Positions 26,340-34,203 of a stretch of 34,414 nucleotides of DNA are shown piece after piece. Position 1 is the stretch's first letter; the number at the start of each line of letters is the position of its first letter. The DNA is from Burkholderiaceae bacterium. GTDB taxonomy: Bacteria; Pseudomonadota; Gammaproteobacteria; Burkholderiales; Burkholderiaceae_D. Where the stretch lies: assembly GCA_019232795.1 (NCBI GenBank), contig JAFANH010000059.1, forward strand, positions 1 to 34,414, written 5' to 3'. The notes under the pieces are model-generated. The model searched no databases, was not told the origin of the DNA, and was given only the letters and a program-made list of their open reading frames with translations. The position numbers and the translations under genes are program-made.

Positions 26340-26415
26340 CACTTCCAAGGTAGTTACGTCATTAATCTTTCATAAATCGGGAAAGCAAATAAGACTTCGC
26401 CCATTGGAGACCACA

Positions 26416-26856
26416 ATGAAACGCCTACTACTTACCCTTGCCGCCGTCATCTTCTCAACCGTGGCCTTGGCTGAGAACACTTCACCCGTTGGCCTGTGGC
26501 GCACAATCGACGACAGCACCGGCCAGGCTAAGGCCCTGATCCGCATCACAGAGAGCAATGGCGAGCTGACCGGCAAGATCGAGAAGACCTTTACTCAGCC
26601 GGGGAAGGAACCGTTGATCAAATGCATCAAATGCGATGATGCGCGCAAGGATCAGCCGCTAGTCGGATTGACCATCCTGTCAGGACTGAAGCGCGACGGC
26701 GAAGAATACAAGGGCGGCGAAATCCTGGATCCGGAAAACGGCAACGTCTACCGCAGCAAATTGGTGGTCGCCGGCGACGGCAAGAAACTGACTGTGCGCG
26801 GTTACATCGGAGTGCCGATGCTTGGCCGTTCGCAGACCTGGCTGCGCGAAGAGTAA
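26416..26856 (+). CDS. Secreted DUF2147-family protein
   Basis: A 146-residue exported protein. The signal peptide MKRLLLTLAAVIFSTVALA is followed by ENTSPVGLWRTIDDSTGQAK, the N-terminal signature of DUF2147 proteins (a GxW...D segment). The family pattern continues with ESNGELTGKIEKTF, a Cys pair (KCIKCDDA), GLTILSGLKRDGEEYKGGEI and DPENGNVYRSKLVV, closing with GYIGVPMLGRSQTWLR. Members are small periplasmic lipocalin-like barrels of unknown function. The start at 26416 has GGAGA upstream at normal spacing; the open frame to 26224 is not used. It is convergent with the hydratase gene. Confidence 0.9.
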   Translation: MKRLLLTLAAVIFSTVALAENTSPVGLWRTIDDSTGQAKALIRITESNGELTGKIEKTFTQPGKEPLIKCIKCDDARKDQPLVGLTILSGLKRDGEEYKGGEILDPENGNVYRSKLVVAGDGKKLTVRGYIGVPMLGRSQTWLREE

Positions 26857-26868
26857 GGCGGAAAACCG

Positions 26869-26893
26869 GCAGGCAGGGCCCTACCCTGCCTGC
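26869..26893. terminator. Bidirectional hairpin between convergent genes
   Basis: GCAGGCAGGG and CCCTGCCTGC form a perfect 10-bp GC-rich stem around a 5-nt loop, 12 nt after the DUF2147-like stop and 19 nt after the hydratase stop on the other strand. No clear T-run follows on either strand, so termination strength is uncertain, but the position fits a shared terminator. Confidence 0.55.
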
Positions 26894-26912
26894 TATCGAA
26901 GGAAAACCGGGA

Positions 26913-27743
26913 TCAGACGAAAGAGACCGTCAACCCCGGTAGGCTGACGCCGGAAAACGCCGTCGTCCAGGTCTGGCCTGGCGCGACCGGCAAGGCATCG
27001 GCCCAGGTGCCGGTGGCGACGATCTCGCCGGCAGCAAGTGGTTCGAACTGCGGCTGTTCCGAGAGCATGCGATTCAATTCCCACAAGGCGTGCACAGGGC
27101 TGCCCCAGACGTCGCTGCCAAAGCCGGCCGAGCGCAATTCGTCGCCGCACGACAGCGACACACTGGCGTTGGCCAGCACTTCGGCCAGATTGCGGCGCGA
27201 AGCACCCGAGATCGATTTCGGCTCACCAATCAACAAGGCGCCGTGCAGGCCGAAAGCGGCAATGGCATCGGCCTCGTCGAACTTCCAGTCGGGGAAGGGG
27301 CAGGTGACGATCTCGATCGCATGCGCCATCCAGTCTATGCATTCGGCAATCGCCTCCAGCGAAGCATTGCGCGCCGGCGCCTTGGCCAGGCGGAATACGA
27401 TTTCCGGACCCAGGCGCGGCTGCATGGCGCCAGCCAGGCTCTGGATCGCGTGGTTGTCTTCGACATAGCGCACGGTAGCGTCGAACACCGGCGTCCAGAC
27501 CGGCATATGGATAGGCGCATTCACGCCATAGCGCGACCAGATCTTGCGATTGGTGAAACCGATCTTGTGACCGACCTGCACCTCGCCTTGGGCAATACGG
27601 GTATCGAGTATTGAGCGCGCGATATCGTAGCCGTCGGCCACCGACAACGGCTCGCGCGCAGACAAAGGGGGAATCAGTTGTGCGCAGGCGCGCGCATCCA
27701 GCAATTGATGTGCGTAGCGGTTGGCCTGTGTAGACATCAGCAT
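26913..27743 (-). CDS. 2-keto-4-pentenoate hydratase/FAH-family protein
   Basis: A 276-residue member of the MhpD/DmpE/HpaH hydratase branch of the fumarylacetoacetase fold; such enzymes add water to 2-hydroxy-dienoates in aromatic-acid meta-cleavage pathways. Typical segments are LSVADGYDIARSILDTRIAQ, VGHKIGFTNRKIW, PRLGPEIVFRL (with the metal-binding Glu) and LSCGDELRSAGFGSDVWGSP, ending near AGEIVATGTWADALPVAPGQ. The ATG at 27743 is preferred (MLMSTQANRYAHQLLDA); one more Met lies at 27737 and an in-frame start at 27773. No other aromatic-degradation genes are in the window, so its pathway is unknown. It has its own upstream AT-rich region and is convergent with the DUF2147-like gene. Confidence 0.85.
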   Translation of the reverse strand: MLMSTQANRYAHQLLDARACAQLIPPLSAREPLSVADGYDIARSILDTRIAQGEVQVGHKIGFTNRKIWSRYGVNAPIHMPVWTPVFDATVRYVEDNHAIQSLAGAMQPRLGPEIVFRLAKAPARNASLEAIAECIDWMAHAIEIVTCPFPDWKFDEADAIAAFGLHGALLIGEPKSISGASRRNLAEVLANASVSLSCGDELRSAGFGSDVWGSPVHALWELNRMLSEQPQFEPLAAGEIVATGTWADALPVAPGQTWTTAFSGVSLPGLTVSFV

Positions 27744-28109
27744 GGTATGGTCTCGCTCGAAATGAAGTGGCAAGCTTGTGGCCCGCCCTTTTGTTCATGG
27801 CGAAAAACATCTACAAAATTGATTTGCAGAGCAGTGATTATGCCGATTTTGTGACCGAAAAAAGCAAAGTCGGATAAAAAACCGGCAAAAATTAAGGCTG
27901 CACGCCTTTTTGTTGTCAATTTTGTTTTGAATCCGCCACCGTTCGATCACCATTGATCGAATTTGGTTCTTAATTTGCAAACATTTTCTTTTCGCAAGAT
28001 TTCCATCTTGCAAAGAAATGACACAAATCGGATATTGGGGCGTCCGTCACGAATACAACCCTGGCGCAACAGGGATTAACGCAGGGTGAGCCAGGAATCA
28101 ATCAGGAAC
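27744..28109. other. AT-rich intergenic region with two perfect inverted repeats
   Basis: A 366-nt gap with no convincing gene, clearly richer in A/T than its surroundings, especially 27790-28020. It holds two perfect inverted repeats: TTCGATCA-CCAT-TGATCGAA (27942-27961) and GCAAGAT-TTCC-ATCTTGC (27994-28011). A CATAAT on the minus strand near 27840 is a possible -10 for the hydratase gene. The ruv cluster's transcript ends somewhere in its right part, but I see no intrinsic terminator with a T-run. Confidence 0.45.
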
Positions 28110-28541
28110 TTATTTCAGGCTGCGCAGCGACTCCAGCACCGTTCGTCGCGTCGCCAATACTTGCTCCGACAAGGCCGCACCGGCCTCCTTGTCGGTACCG
28201 AGCTTGTCGCTTTGCCCATTCCAGACCGACAGCAGGGTCTCGGCCGACTTGGCTACCGGTTCCGGCGTCAGCGTGGCCAGATCGTGGATGAACAGCACGT
28301 GATTCAAGCCCTTGGACAGGTCCCCACGCTCGGCGTCGCGGCGCAGGTAAGCATAGTCGATGATCTGCTGTAGTGCGATCAGTTCTTTCAACATCTCGAA
28401 CTCGGCGGCGCGGATGTTGCGGTGCTGCTCGCTGGTTTCGTTGCGCCAGGTGTTGTAGGACAGCGCAGTCAGGGCCACCAGCAGGCTTAGCAGCGCCAGC
28501 GCGTTGCGGCGGATTTGCTGCATGAGGCTGGGACGTTCCAT
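28110..28541 (-). CDS. Small membrane-anchored protein of unknown function downstream of ruvB
   Basis: A 143-residue protein with one N-terminal membrane segment (about 14-30, ALALLSLLVALTALSY) after a short basic stretch, in the style of an inner-membrane anchor with a periplasmic domain. The rest is helical and charged, with likely coiled-coil character (NETSEQHRNIRAAEFEMLKE, then LIALQQIIDYAYLRRDAERG and EQVLATRRTVLESLRSLK). No catalytic motif is seen, and I do not recognise the family. The start is strongly supported by AAGGAGGTGG ahead of the ATG. It begins 25 nt after the ruvB stop on the same strand, so it is probably the last gene of the ruv transcript. A role in recombination is not implied by the sequence. 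Confidence 0.8.
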   Translation of the reverse strand: MERPSLMQQIRRNALALLSLLVALTALSYNTWRNETSEQHRNIRAAEFEMLKELIALQQIIDYAYLRRDAERGDLSKGLNHVLFIHDLATLTPEPVAKSAETLLSVWNGQSDKLGTDKEAGAALSEQVLATRRTVLESLRSLK

Positions 28542-28566
28542 CGAACCACCTCCTTCGTTGCTCTAC

Positions 28567-29625
28567 TTAGCCCTGCCCAGACTCCCACAAATCGCCATTA
28601 TTACGCGGCGCCGCCACGCCGAAGTGGGCATAAGCTGCCGGCGTCGCCATGCGTCCGCGCGGCGTGCGCTGCAAGTAGCCTTGCTGGATCAGGTAAGGTT
28701 CCAGCACGTCTTCGATGGTGTCGCGCTCTTCGCCGATGGCTGCCGCCAGATTGTCGAGTCCAACCGGACCGCCGCCGAACTTGAACAGTACCGCTTCCAG
28801 CAATTTACGGTCCATCAGGTCGAAGCCGACCGGGTCGACATCGAGCATCGCCAGCGCCGCATCGGCCATAGCCTTGTTGATCTGGCCTTTGCCCTTCACT
28901 TCGGCATAGTCGCGCACGCGGCGCAGCAGACGGTTGGCGATACGCGGCGTGCCGCGGCTGCGCTTGGCAATCTCCAGTGCGCCGTCGTCGTCGATCGGCG
29001 CTTCCAGCAGCGCCGCGCTGCGCGCGACGATGCGCGCCAATTCCTGCGGTGTATAGAATTCGAGCCTGCCGACGATGCCGAAACGGTCGCGCAAAGGATT
29101 GGTCAGCATGCCGGCGCGCGTGGTGGCGCCGACCAGGGTGAACGGCTGCAGGTCCAGCCGCACCGAACGCGCAGCCGGGCCTTCGCCTATCATGATGTCG
29201 ATCTGGTAGTCCTCGAGCGCCGGATACAGGATTTCCTCGACCACCGGCGAGAGGCGATGAATCTCGTCGATGAAGAGCACATCGTGCGCTTCGAGATTGG
29301 TCAGCAGCGCGGCCAGATCGCCGGCACGCTCGAGCACCGGCCCGGAAGTCTGACGCAAGTTGACGCCCATTTCGCGCGCGATGATGTGCGCCAGCGTAGT
29401 CTTGCCGAGTCCGGGCGGACCGAACAACAAAGTGTGGTCGAGCGCTTCGCGCCGCTTGCGCGCGGCGGCGATGAATATCTCGAGCTGTCCGCGCACCTTT
29501 TCCTGGCCGACGTATTCGCCCAGCTGTTTCGGGCGCAAGGCGCGTTCTATCGCCTCTTCGTTCGGCGAAGCCGGCGTGGCAGCGATGATGCGCTGCTCGG
29601 TGAAATTGTCGGTCTGAATACTCAT
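28567..29625 (-). CDS. ruvB: Holliday junction branch-migration ATPase RuvB
   Basis: A 352-residue AAA+ motor that, with RuvA, drives branch migration of Holliday junctions. It has Walker A GPPGLGKT (69-76), Walker B FIDEIH (Asp120, Glu121), sensor 1 in [12 protein letters not shown], the arginine-finger region [14 protein letters not shown], and the winged-helix C-terminus ([19 protein letters not shown], ending near [12 protein letters not shown]). Length is normal. It follows ruvA by 10 nt, indicating an operon, and precedes the small membrane-anchored gene. Confidence 0.97.
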   Translation of the reverse strand: MSIQTDNFTEQRIIAATPASPNEEAIERALRPKQLGEYVGQEKVRGQLEIFIAAARKRREALDHTLLFGPPGLGKTTLAHIIAREMGVNLRQTSGPVLERAGDLAALLTNLEAHDVLFIDEIHRLSPVVEEILYPALEDYQIDIMIGEGPAARSVRLDLQPFTLVGATTRAGMLTNPLRDRFGIVGRLEFYTPQELARIVARSAALLEAPIDDDGALEIAKRSRGTPRIANRLLRRVRDYAEVKGKGQINKAMADAALAMLDVDPVGFDLMDRKLLEAVLFKFGGGPVGLDNLAAAIGEERDTIEDVLEPYLIQQGYLQRTPRGRMATPAAYAHFGVAAPRNNGDLWESGQG

Positions 29626-29635
29626 GGGCTACAGT

Positions 29636-30214
29636 CTAACCCTTAGATAGTGCCTTGAGTGCCAGCTTGATGCCTTCCGACACGCCGCTGCCGGCCGGCA
29701 CCTGCTTCAAGGCCAGCATCGCTTCCTTGTCGGAATAGCCTAGCGCCAGCAAGGCGTTCAGGATATCGGCGTTGTTGTCGCCCTGCGCCGCCACACCGGC
29801 AGCACCGAGATCGGCCCCGAGCTTTCCCTTCAGTTCGAGCAACAGGCGTTCGGCGGTCTTCTTGCCTATGCCCGGCACCCGGGTCAGGCGTCCGGCTTCC
29901 TGCAGGGTGATGGCCTGTGCCAGGTCGGCAACCGACATGCCCGAGAGAATAGACAGGGCGGTGCGCGCGCCTATGCCGGATATCTTGATCAGTTGCTTGA
30001 AAACGTTGCGCTCTTCGGCGGTGCCAAAGCCATATAGCAGATGCGCATCCTCGCGCACCGCGAGATGGGTCAACAGCACCAGCTTTTCGCCGACGGCCGG
30101 CAGGTTGTAGAAGGTGCTCATGGGCACGTCGACTTCATAGCCGACGCCTTGGCAATCGACAAGCAGTTGCGGCGGATTTTTTTCGACGAGGATTCCGGAG
30201 AGGCGGCCTATCAT
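29636..30214 (-). CDS. ruvA: Holliday junction DNA-binding subunit RuvA
   Basis: A 192-residue protein that binds four-way junctions as a tetramer and loads RuvB. Domain I is the N-terminal OB fold ([20 protein letters not shown]). Domain II contains two helix-hairpin-helix motifs ([18 protein letters not shown] and [20 protein letters not shown]). Domain III (about 143-192) is the RuvB-binding three-helix bundle ([20 protein letters not shown]). The ATG at 30214 gives the canonical MIGRL start; the open frame to 30259 is not used. It is 10 nt before ruvB and 227 nt after ruvC, the latter gap holding a repeat. Confidence 0.96.
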   Translation of the reverse strand: MIGRLSGILVEKNPPQLLVDCQGVGYEVDVPMSTFYNLPAVGEKLVLLTHLAVREDAHLLYGFGTAEERNVFKQLIKISGIGARTALSILSGMSVADLAQAITLQEAGRLTRVPGIGKKTAERLLLELKGKLGADLGAAGVAAQGDNNADILNALLALGYSDKEAMLALKQVPAGSGVSEGIKLALKALSKG

Positions 30215-30277
30215 TGTTGTGCAATCAAAATATACGTTTTCGACTAATGAGTCTGCCAAGCCTTAGCCCCCGAAAAC

Positions 30278-30360
30278 TTCGTCGCCCTCACGAATGCGGG
30301 GGCCCATAGGGCGTTAGCACGAGCGCACTCCGTATGGGTCCCCGCTTTCGCGAGGACGAC
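30278..30360. repeat. REPIN-like element, copy 4 (between ruvC and ruvA)
   Basis: TCGTCGCCCTCACGAATGCG at the left and CCCCGCTTTCGCGAGGACGA at the right are in inverted orientation. The inner flanks GGCCCATAGG and CCGTATGGGTC also pair. The arms differ from copies 1-3 (GTCGCCCTCACGAA in place of GTCATTCCCGCG) but the design and length are the same. The element sits inside the predicted ruvC-ruvA-ruvB operon. Confidence 0.75.
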
Positions 30361-30441
30361 GGGGAATGTCTGCGCAAATTATAAAAAAGTATCCCGCATT
30401 CGAGCGACTTAGGCACCATCATACAGGACGATGTGCATAGC

Positions 30442-30984
30442 CTATCCAATCAGGCGACCGCCGCGTACCCGCAAACCTTTTTTGACCAGTCCCGGTGCCA
30501 GCGCGCCCAAGGCACTCAAGGCTTCGCCACTGTGCGCGTGGCAGATCGCTACGCCCAGCGCATCGGCGGCATCGGTGCCGGGCAAGCCCGGCAGTTGCAG
30601 CAGGCGCTGCACCATTTCCTGCACTTGCGACTTGTGGGCCTTGCCGTGGCCGACCACGGCTTGCTTGACCTGCAGCGCCGTATATTCGGCAACGGCAAGA
30701 TCGGCGCCGACCAGTGCGCAAATCGCGGCGCCGCGCGCTTGCCCCAGCAACAGTGTCGATTGCGGATTGACGTTGACGAAAACTTTCTCGATCGCCGCAC
30801 AGTCGGGCGCATAGGTGGCGATGATTTCGCCGACACCGGTGAGAATGGTCTTAAGGCGTTGCGGCAGATCGGCATCGGGCGTCTTGACGGTGCCCGATGC
30901 GATATAGCTGAGCTTGTTGCCCTGCTTGTAGATGACGCCGAACCCGGTGGTGCGCAGGCCGGGGTCGATGCCGAGTATCTTCAC
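30442..30984 (-). CDS. ruvC: Crossover junction endodeoxyribonuclease RuvC
   Basis: A 180-residue resolvase that cuts Holliday junctions symmetrically. All four catalytic carboxylates are present at the same positions as in E. coli: Asp7 ([12 protein letters not shown]), Glu66 (AAIEKVFVN), Asp138 and Asp141 ([15 protein letters not shown]). It is 28 nt downstream of purH and 227 nt upstream of ruvA on the same strand. That second gap holds a repeat, so ruvC may be cotranscribed with purH and partly uncoupled from ruvAB. Confidence 0.97.
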   Translation of the reverse strand: MKILGIDPGLRTTGFGVIYKQGNKLSYIASGTVKTPDADLPQRLKTILTGVGEIIATYAPDCAAIEKVFVNVNPQSTLLLGQARGAAICALVGADLAVAEYTALQVKQAVVGHGKAHKSQVQEMVQRLLQLPGLPGTDAADALGVAICHAHSGEALSALGALAPGLVKKGLRVRGGRLIG

Positions 30985-31012
30985 AGCAGGGGTTAGACGA
31001 GTGGCGGACGAA

Positions 31013-32572
31013 TCAGTGGCGGAAGTGACGCGTACCTGTCAGCAGCATGACGACGCCTTGCTCGTCGGCCGCATCGATCACTTCCTGGTCGCGCATCGAG
31101 CCGCCCGGCTGGATGACGGCGGTCGCGCCAGCCTGCACCACGACGTCGAGGCCGTCCCGGAACGGGAAGAAGGCGTCCGAAGCCACGGCCGAGCCGACCA
31201 GGGTCAGGCCGGCATTCTGCGCCTTGATGGAAGCGATGCGCGCCGAATCGACGCGGCTCATCTGACCGGCGCCGACGCCCAAGGTCATGCCGTTGCCGCA
31301 GAACACGATGGCATTCGACTTGACGAACTTGGCCACGCGCCAGGCGAACATCAGGTCGTGCATTTGCTGCTGGGTCGGTTGCTTCTTGGTCACCACCTTC
31401 AGCTCAGGCAGCAACACGTTCTTGGCGTCTGGCGACTGCACCAGCAAGCCACCGCCGACACGCTTGAAATCGTAGCCGTTGACCGCATCACCCAAAGGTA
31501 CTTCGAGCAGGCGCACGTTCTGCTTGGCAGCAAACACTTGCTTGGCAGCGTCGGTGAACTTCGGCGCAATCAGCACTTCAACGAATTGCTTGGCCACTGC
31601 TTCGGCCGCATTGCCGTCCACTTCGCCGTTGAAGGCGATGATGCCGCCAAAAGCCGAAGTCGGGTCGGTCTGCAGCGCCTTGCTATAAGCCTCGAGCGCA
31701 CTCGCGCCGACCGCCACACCGCAGGGGTTGGCATGCTTGATGATGACGCAGGCAGTCTCGGTAAATGTCTTTACGCATTCCCAGGCGGCATCGGCGTCGG
31801 CGATGTTGTTGTAGGACAGTTCCTTGCCCTGCAGCTGGGTATAGTTCGCCAAGGCGCCAGCGCGCACCACGGTGTCGCGATAGAAAGCCGCAGCCTGGTG
31901 CGGATTTTCGCCGTAACGCATTTCCTGCACTTTCTCGAAGTGCAGATTGAGCGTGGCCGGGAAAGCAGAGCGCGTAGTGTGCTGCTTGTCTTCGCCCAGC
32001 GAAGTGAAGTAGTTCGTGATGGCGCCGTCGTATTGCGCCGTATGGGCAAACACTTTCTTTGCCAGCGTGAACCGCGTTTCATAGGCGACGTCGCCGGACT
32101 TCAATTCTTCCAGCACCGGCGCATAGTCGCTCGGATCGCAGATCACGACTACGTCCTTATGGTTCTTGGCCGAAGAGCGCAGCATGGCTGGGCCGCCGAT
32201 GTCGATGTTCTCGATCGCATCTTCAAGCGAGCAATGTTCCTTCGCCACGGTCTGCTGGAACGGATACAGGTTCACCACCACCATGTCTATGGTCGGGATC
32301 ACATGCTTTTCCAGCGCAGCGACATGCTCGGGGAAGTCACGTCGCGCCAGGATGCCGCCGTGCACCTTGGGATGCAGCGTCTTGACGCGGCCGTCCAGCA
32401 TTTCGGGGAAGCCGGTGTAGTCGGCCACTTCGGTCACCTTGACGCCATTATCAGCCAGCAATTTGGCCGTGCCACCGGTGGACAGAATGTTGACGCCCAT
32501 GCCGGCCAACGCGCGCGCGAAATCGAGGATGCCGGTCTTGTCGGAAACGGATATGAGAGCTTGTTTGATCAT
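31013..32572 (-). CDS. purH: Bifunctional AICAR transformylase/IMP cyclohydrolase
   Basis: A 519-residue enzyme that carries out the last two steps of de novo purine synthesis. The N-terminal IMP cyclohydrolase domain (about 1-190) shows [27 protein letters not shown] and [19 protein letters not shown]. The C-terminal transformylase domain has [16 protein letters not shown] and [13 protein letters not shown] (catalytic Lys-His). It ends with [20 protein letters not shown] and the usual GTRHFRH. It follows fis by 51 nt and precedes ruvC by 28 nt, all on the minus strand. The ribosome-binding site is weak. Confidence 0.97.
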   Translation of the reverse strand: MIKQALISVSDKTGILDFARALAGMGVNILSTGGTAKLLADNGVKVTEVADYTGFPEMLDGRVKTLHPKVHGGILARRDFPEHVAALEKHVIPTIDMVVVNLYPFQQTVAKEHCSLEDAIENIDIGGPAMLRSSAKNHKDVVVICDPSDYAPVLEELKSGDVAYETRFTLAKKVFAHTAQYDGAITNYFTSLGEDKQHTTRSAFPATLNLHFEKVQEMRYGENPHQAAAFYRDTVVRAGALANYTQLQGKELSYNNIADADAAWECVKTFTETACVIIKHANPCGVAVGASALEAYSKALQTDPTSAFGGIIAFNGEVDGNAAEAVAKQFVEVLIAPKFTDAAKQVFAAKQNVRLLEVPLGDAVNGYDFKRVGGGLLVQSPDAKNVLLPELKVVTKKQPTQQQMHDLMFAWRVAKFVKSNAIVFCGNGMTLGVGAGQMSRVDSARIASIKAQNAGLTLVGSAVASDAFFPFRDGLDVVVQAGATAVIQPGGSMRDQEVIDAADEQGVVMLLTGTRHFRH

Positions 32573-32623
32573 GATCAGAATATAGGGATGTGAAAATTGG
32601 TTCCTGGGACGGTGATCCGGGCT

Positions 32624-32857
32624 TTACAGCAAGCCATGCTGCTGCAGCTTCTTGCGCAGCGTATTGCGGTTGATGCCGAGCATGTCGGCCGCCGTCGACT
32701 GGTTGCCTTCGGCGCGCGCCATCACAGCTTCGAGTATCGGTCTTTCCACGGTGAATACAACCATCTCGTAGACATTGGTCGGGTTTTGCTCACCCAGATC
32801 CTTGAAGTATTTTTCGAGGCTTTTTTTGACGACCTCTTGGATATTGTCTTTGCTCAT
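32624..32857 (-). CDS. fis: Nucleoid-associated DNA-binding protein Fis
   Basis: A 77-residue Fis protein, shorter at the N-terminus than the 98-residue E. coli form, as is usual in Betaproteobacteria. The dimerisation region covers VVKKSLEKYFKDLGEQNPTN and VYEMVVFTVERPILEAVM. The C-terminal helix-turn-helix is GNQSTAADMLGINRNTLRKK. It bends DNA and tunes rRNA, recombination and global promoters during rapid growth. It lies 181 nt downstream of dusB, as in the conserved dusB-fis pairing, but the gap carries a long structured element. Confidence 0.93.
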   Translation of the reverse strand: MSKDNIQEVVKKSLEKYFKDLGEQNPTNVYEMVVFTVERPILEAVMARAEGNQSTAADMLGINRNTLRKKLQQHGLL

Positions 32858-32934
32858 TTTTACTGTAATTGGAAAAACCTGGGTCTCCTGCGACGCTTCA
32901 CAAGCGCGCCGGCCGATTTGTCTTTTTCGAGGCC

Positions 32935-33024
32935 GCTACGAAATTACCCTGGCGGTGTTGCCGCTCCTTGCCGTACTACGCGTACTGTCTGCGTCGCGGC
33001 GCCTAGCCAGACTAATTTCGTAGC
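32935..33024. repeat. Long inverted-repeat/structured element between dusB and fis
   Basis: The arms GCTACGAAATTA (32935-32946) and TAATTTCGTAGC (33013-33024) are perfectly complementary. After a 2-nt interruption CTGGC (32949-32953) pairs with GCCAG (33006-33010). The 52-nt inner part contains further pairing options (GCCGC with GCGGC, and GTAC with GTAC flanking TACGC). It would be transcribed inside the dusB-fis message. I think it is either an intergenic repeat or a folded leader for fis. Confidence 0.7.
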
Positions 33025-33038
33025 AGCCTCATTCTTAA

Positions 33039-34088
33039 TTACGCCGCCAACTTTTGCTGCTCGTACCCTTGCGATTCATCAAGCTCATACGACTGAACTG
33101 CATATTGCAACCGTTCGCCATAGGCCTTCTGCCGGTCGAAGAAGGCTTGCACGGCAGCCAATTGCTGCTCGCAGTCTTCCAGCAGATTCATGCCTTTCCG
33201 GAAGGCCTCCCCGCCTTGCAAGTCGCGCACGTACCAGCCGATATGTTTGCGCGCGGTGCGAACGCCGAGATATTCGCCGTAAAACGCATAGTGGGCGCGC
33301 AAGTGCTCGTCCATCAGCGCCTGCACCTCAGTGACTAGCGGCGGCGCCAGGTATTCGCCGGTGCGCAGGAAATGGTCGACTTCACGGCAGATCCACGGCC
33401 GTCCCTGTGCGGCGCGGCCTATCATCACGGCATCGGCCTTGGTCAGCTGCAGCACCAGCTTGGCTTTGTCCGGCGTGGTGATGTCGCCATTGGCAACCAC
33501 CGGGATATTCACTGCCGCCTTGACTGCGGCAATGGTGTCGTATTCGGCCTCGCCGCGGTAGCCGTCGGCGCGTGTACGCCCATGCAGCGTCAGCATCGCG
33601 ATGCCGGCCGATTCGGCCATGCGCGCGATGCGCAGGGCGTTCTTGTTCATACGGTCCCAGCCGGTGCGGAATTTGAGCGTAACCGGTACATCGACCACGG
33701 CAACCACGGCATCGAGGATTTCACCGACCAGGGTTTCGTTCTGCAACAGCGCCGAACCGCACCAGCTATTGCACACTTTCTTGACCGGGCAACCCATGTT
33801 GATGTCAATGATCTGGGCACCGCGCTCAACATTGAATTTTGCGCATTCCGCCAGCATGACCGGATCAGCGCCCGCGATCTGCACTGCCTTCGGCTCCATT
33901 TCACCGTCATGGTTGGTGCGGCGCGTGCTCTTCTCGGTCGCCCACAGGCGCGGGTTGGAAGCCGCCATCTCGGACACGGCATAGCCTGCGCCCAATTGCT
34001 TGCACAATTGGCGAAACGGTCTATCCGTTACTCCAGCCATAGGAGCGACGAAGACGTTGTTGGCGAGCGTGTAAGGGCCGATCTTCAC
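33039..34088 (-). CDS. dusB: tRNA-dihydrouridine synthase B
   Basis: A 349-residue FMN enzyme that reduces specific uridines of tRNA to dihydrouridine. The TIM-barrel start VFVAPMAGVTDRPFRQLCKQ is typical. IIDINMGCPVKKVCN contains the catalytic Cys100, KFRTGW and LHGRTR are FMN and substrate contacts, and VVANGDITTPDKAK plus VMIGRAAQGRPWI are C-terminal barrel motifs. The start is GTG at 34088. The C-terminal tail (about 310-349) is the helical domain. It is the first gene of the dusB-fis(-purH) arrangement. A candidate promoter with TACAAT at 34139-34144 lies 51 nt upstream. Confidence 0.95.
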   Translation of the reverse strand: MKIGPYTLANNVFVAPMAGVTDRPFRQLCKQLGAGYAVSEMAASNPRLWATEKSTRRTNHDGEMEPKAVQIAGADPVMLAECAKFNVERGAQIIDINMGCPVKKVCNSWCGSALLQNETLVGEILDAVVAVVDVPVTLKFRTGWDRMNKNALRIARMAESAGIAMLTLHGRTRADGYRGEAEYDTIAAVKAAVNIPVVANGDITTPDKAKLVLQLTKADAVMIGRAAQGRPWICREVDHFLRTGEYLAPPLVTEVQALMDEHLRAHYAFYGEYLGVRTARKHIGWYVRDLQGGEAFRKGMNLLEDCEQQLAAVQAFFDRQKAYGERLQYAVQSYELDESQGYEQQKLAA

Positions 34089-34112
34089 GAGATTTTTGAG
34101 GGAAGCGCAAGC

Positions 34113-34144
34113 ACAATAGCAAACACGGAGAGGGCGCTATTGTA
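34113..34144 (-). promoter_or_regulatory. Candidate dusB-fis promoter with inverted repeat
   Basis: On the minus strand TACAAT (34144-34139) is a good -10 followed by a GC-rich stretch (AGCGCCC), like the discriminator of stringently controlled promoters such as the E. coli fis promoter. An exact inverted repeat, ACAATAGC (34113-34120) and GCTATTGT (34136-34143), overlaps the -10. The -35 is unclear. Operator or leader hairpin are both possible. Confidence 0.4.
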
Positions 34145-34159
34145 TCTCCAACCAGCTCC

Positions 34160-34184
34160 AAGCTGCTAATTTTTTGAGCAGCTT
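34160..34184 (-). terminator. Hairpin after the histidine phosphatase gene
   Basis: AAGCTGCT and AGCAGCTT form a perfect 8-bp stem with a 9-nt A/T-rich loop, 19 nt after the phosphatase stop. No T-run follows on the minus strand, so it is only a possible terminator. Confidence 0.4.
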
Positions 34185-34203
34185 ATTGAAGAACTACTGC
34201 GGA

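Noticed and set aside
27797-27877. A 26-codon open frame (MAKNIYKIDLQSSDYADFVT...) in the AT-rich gap
   Set aside because: No ribosome-binding site, very short, and no family resemblance; random open frames of this size are expected in AT-rich DNA.
30932-32593. A 553-codon plus-strand open frame opposite purH
   Set aside because: Shadow of purH, whose motifs on the minus strand are complete.
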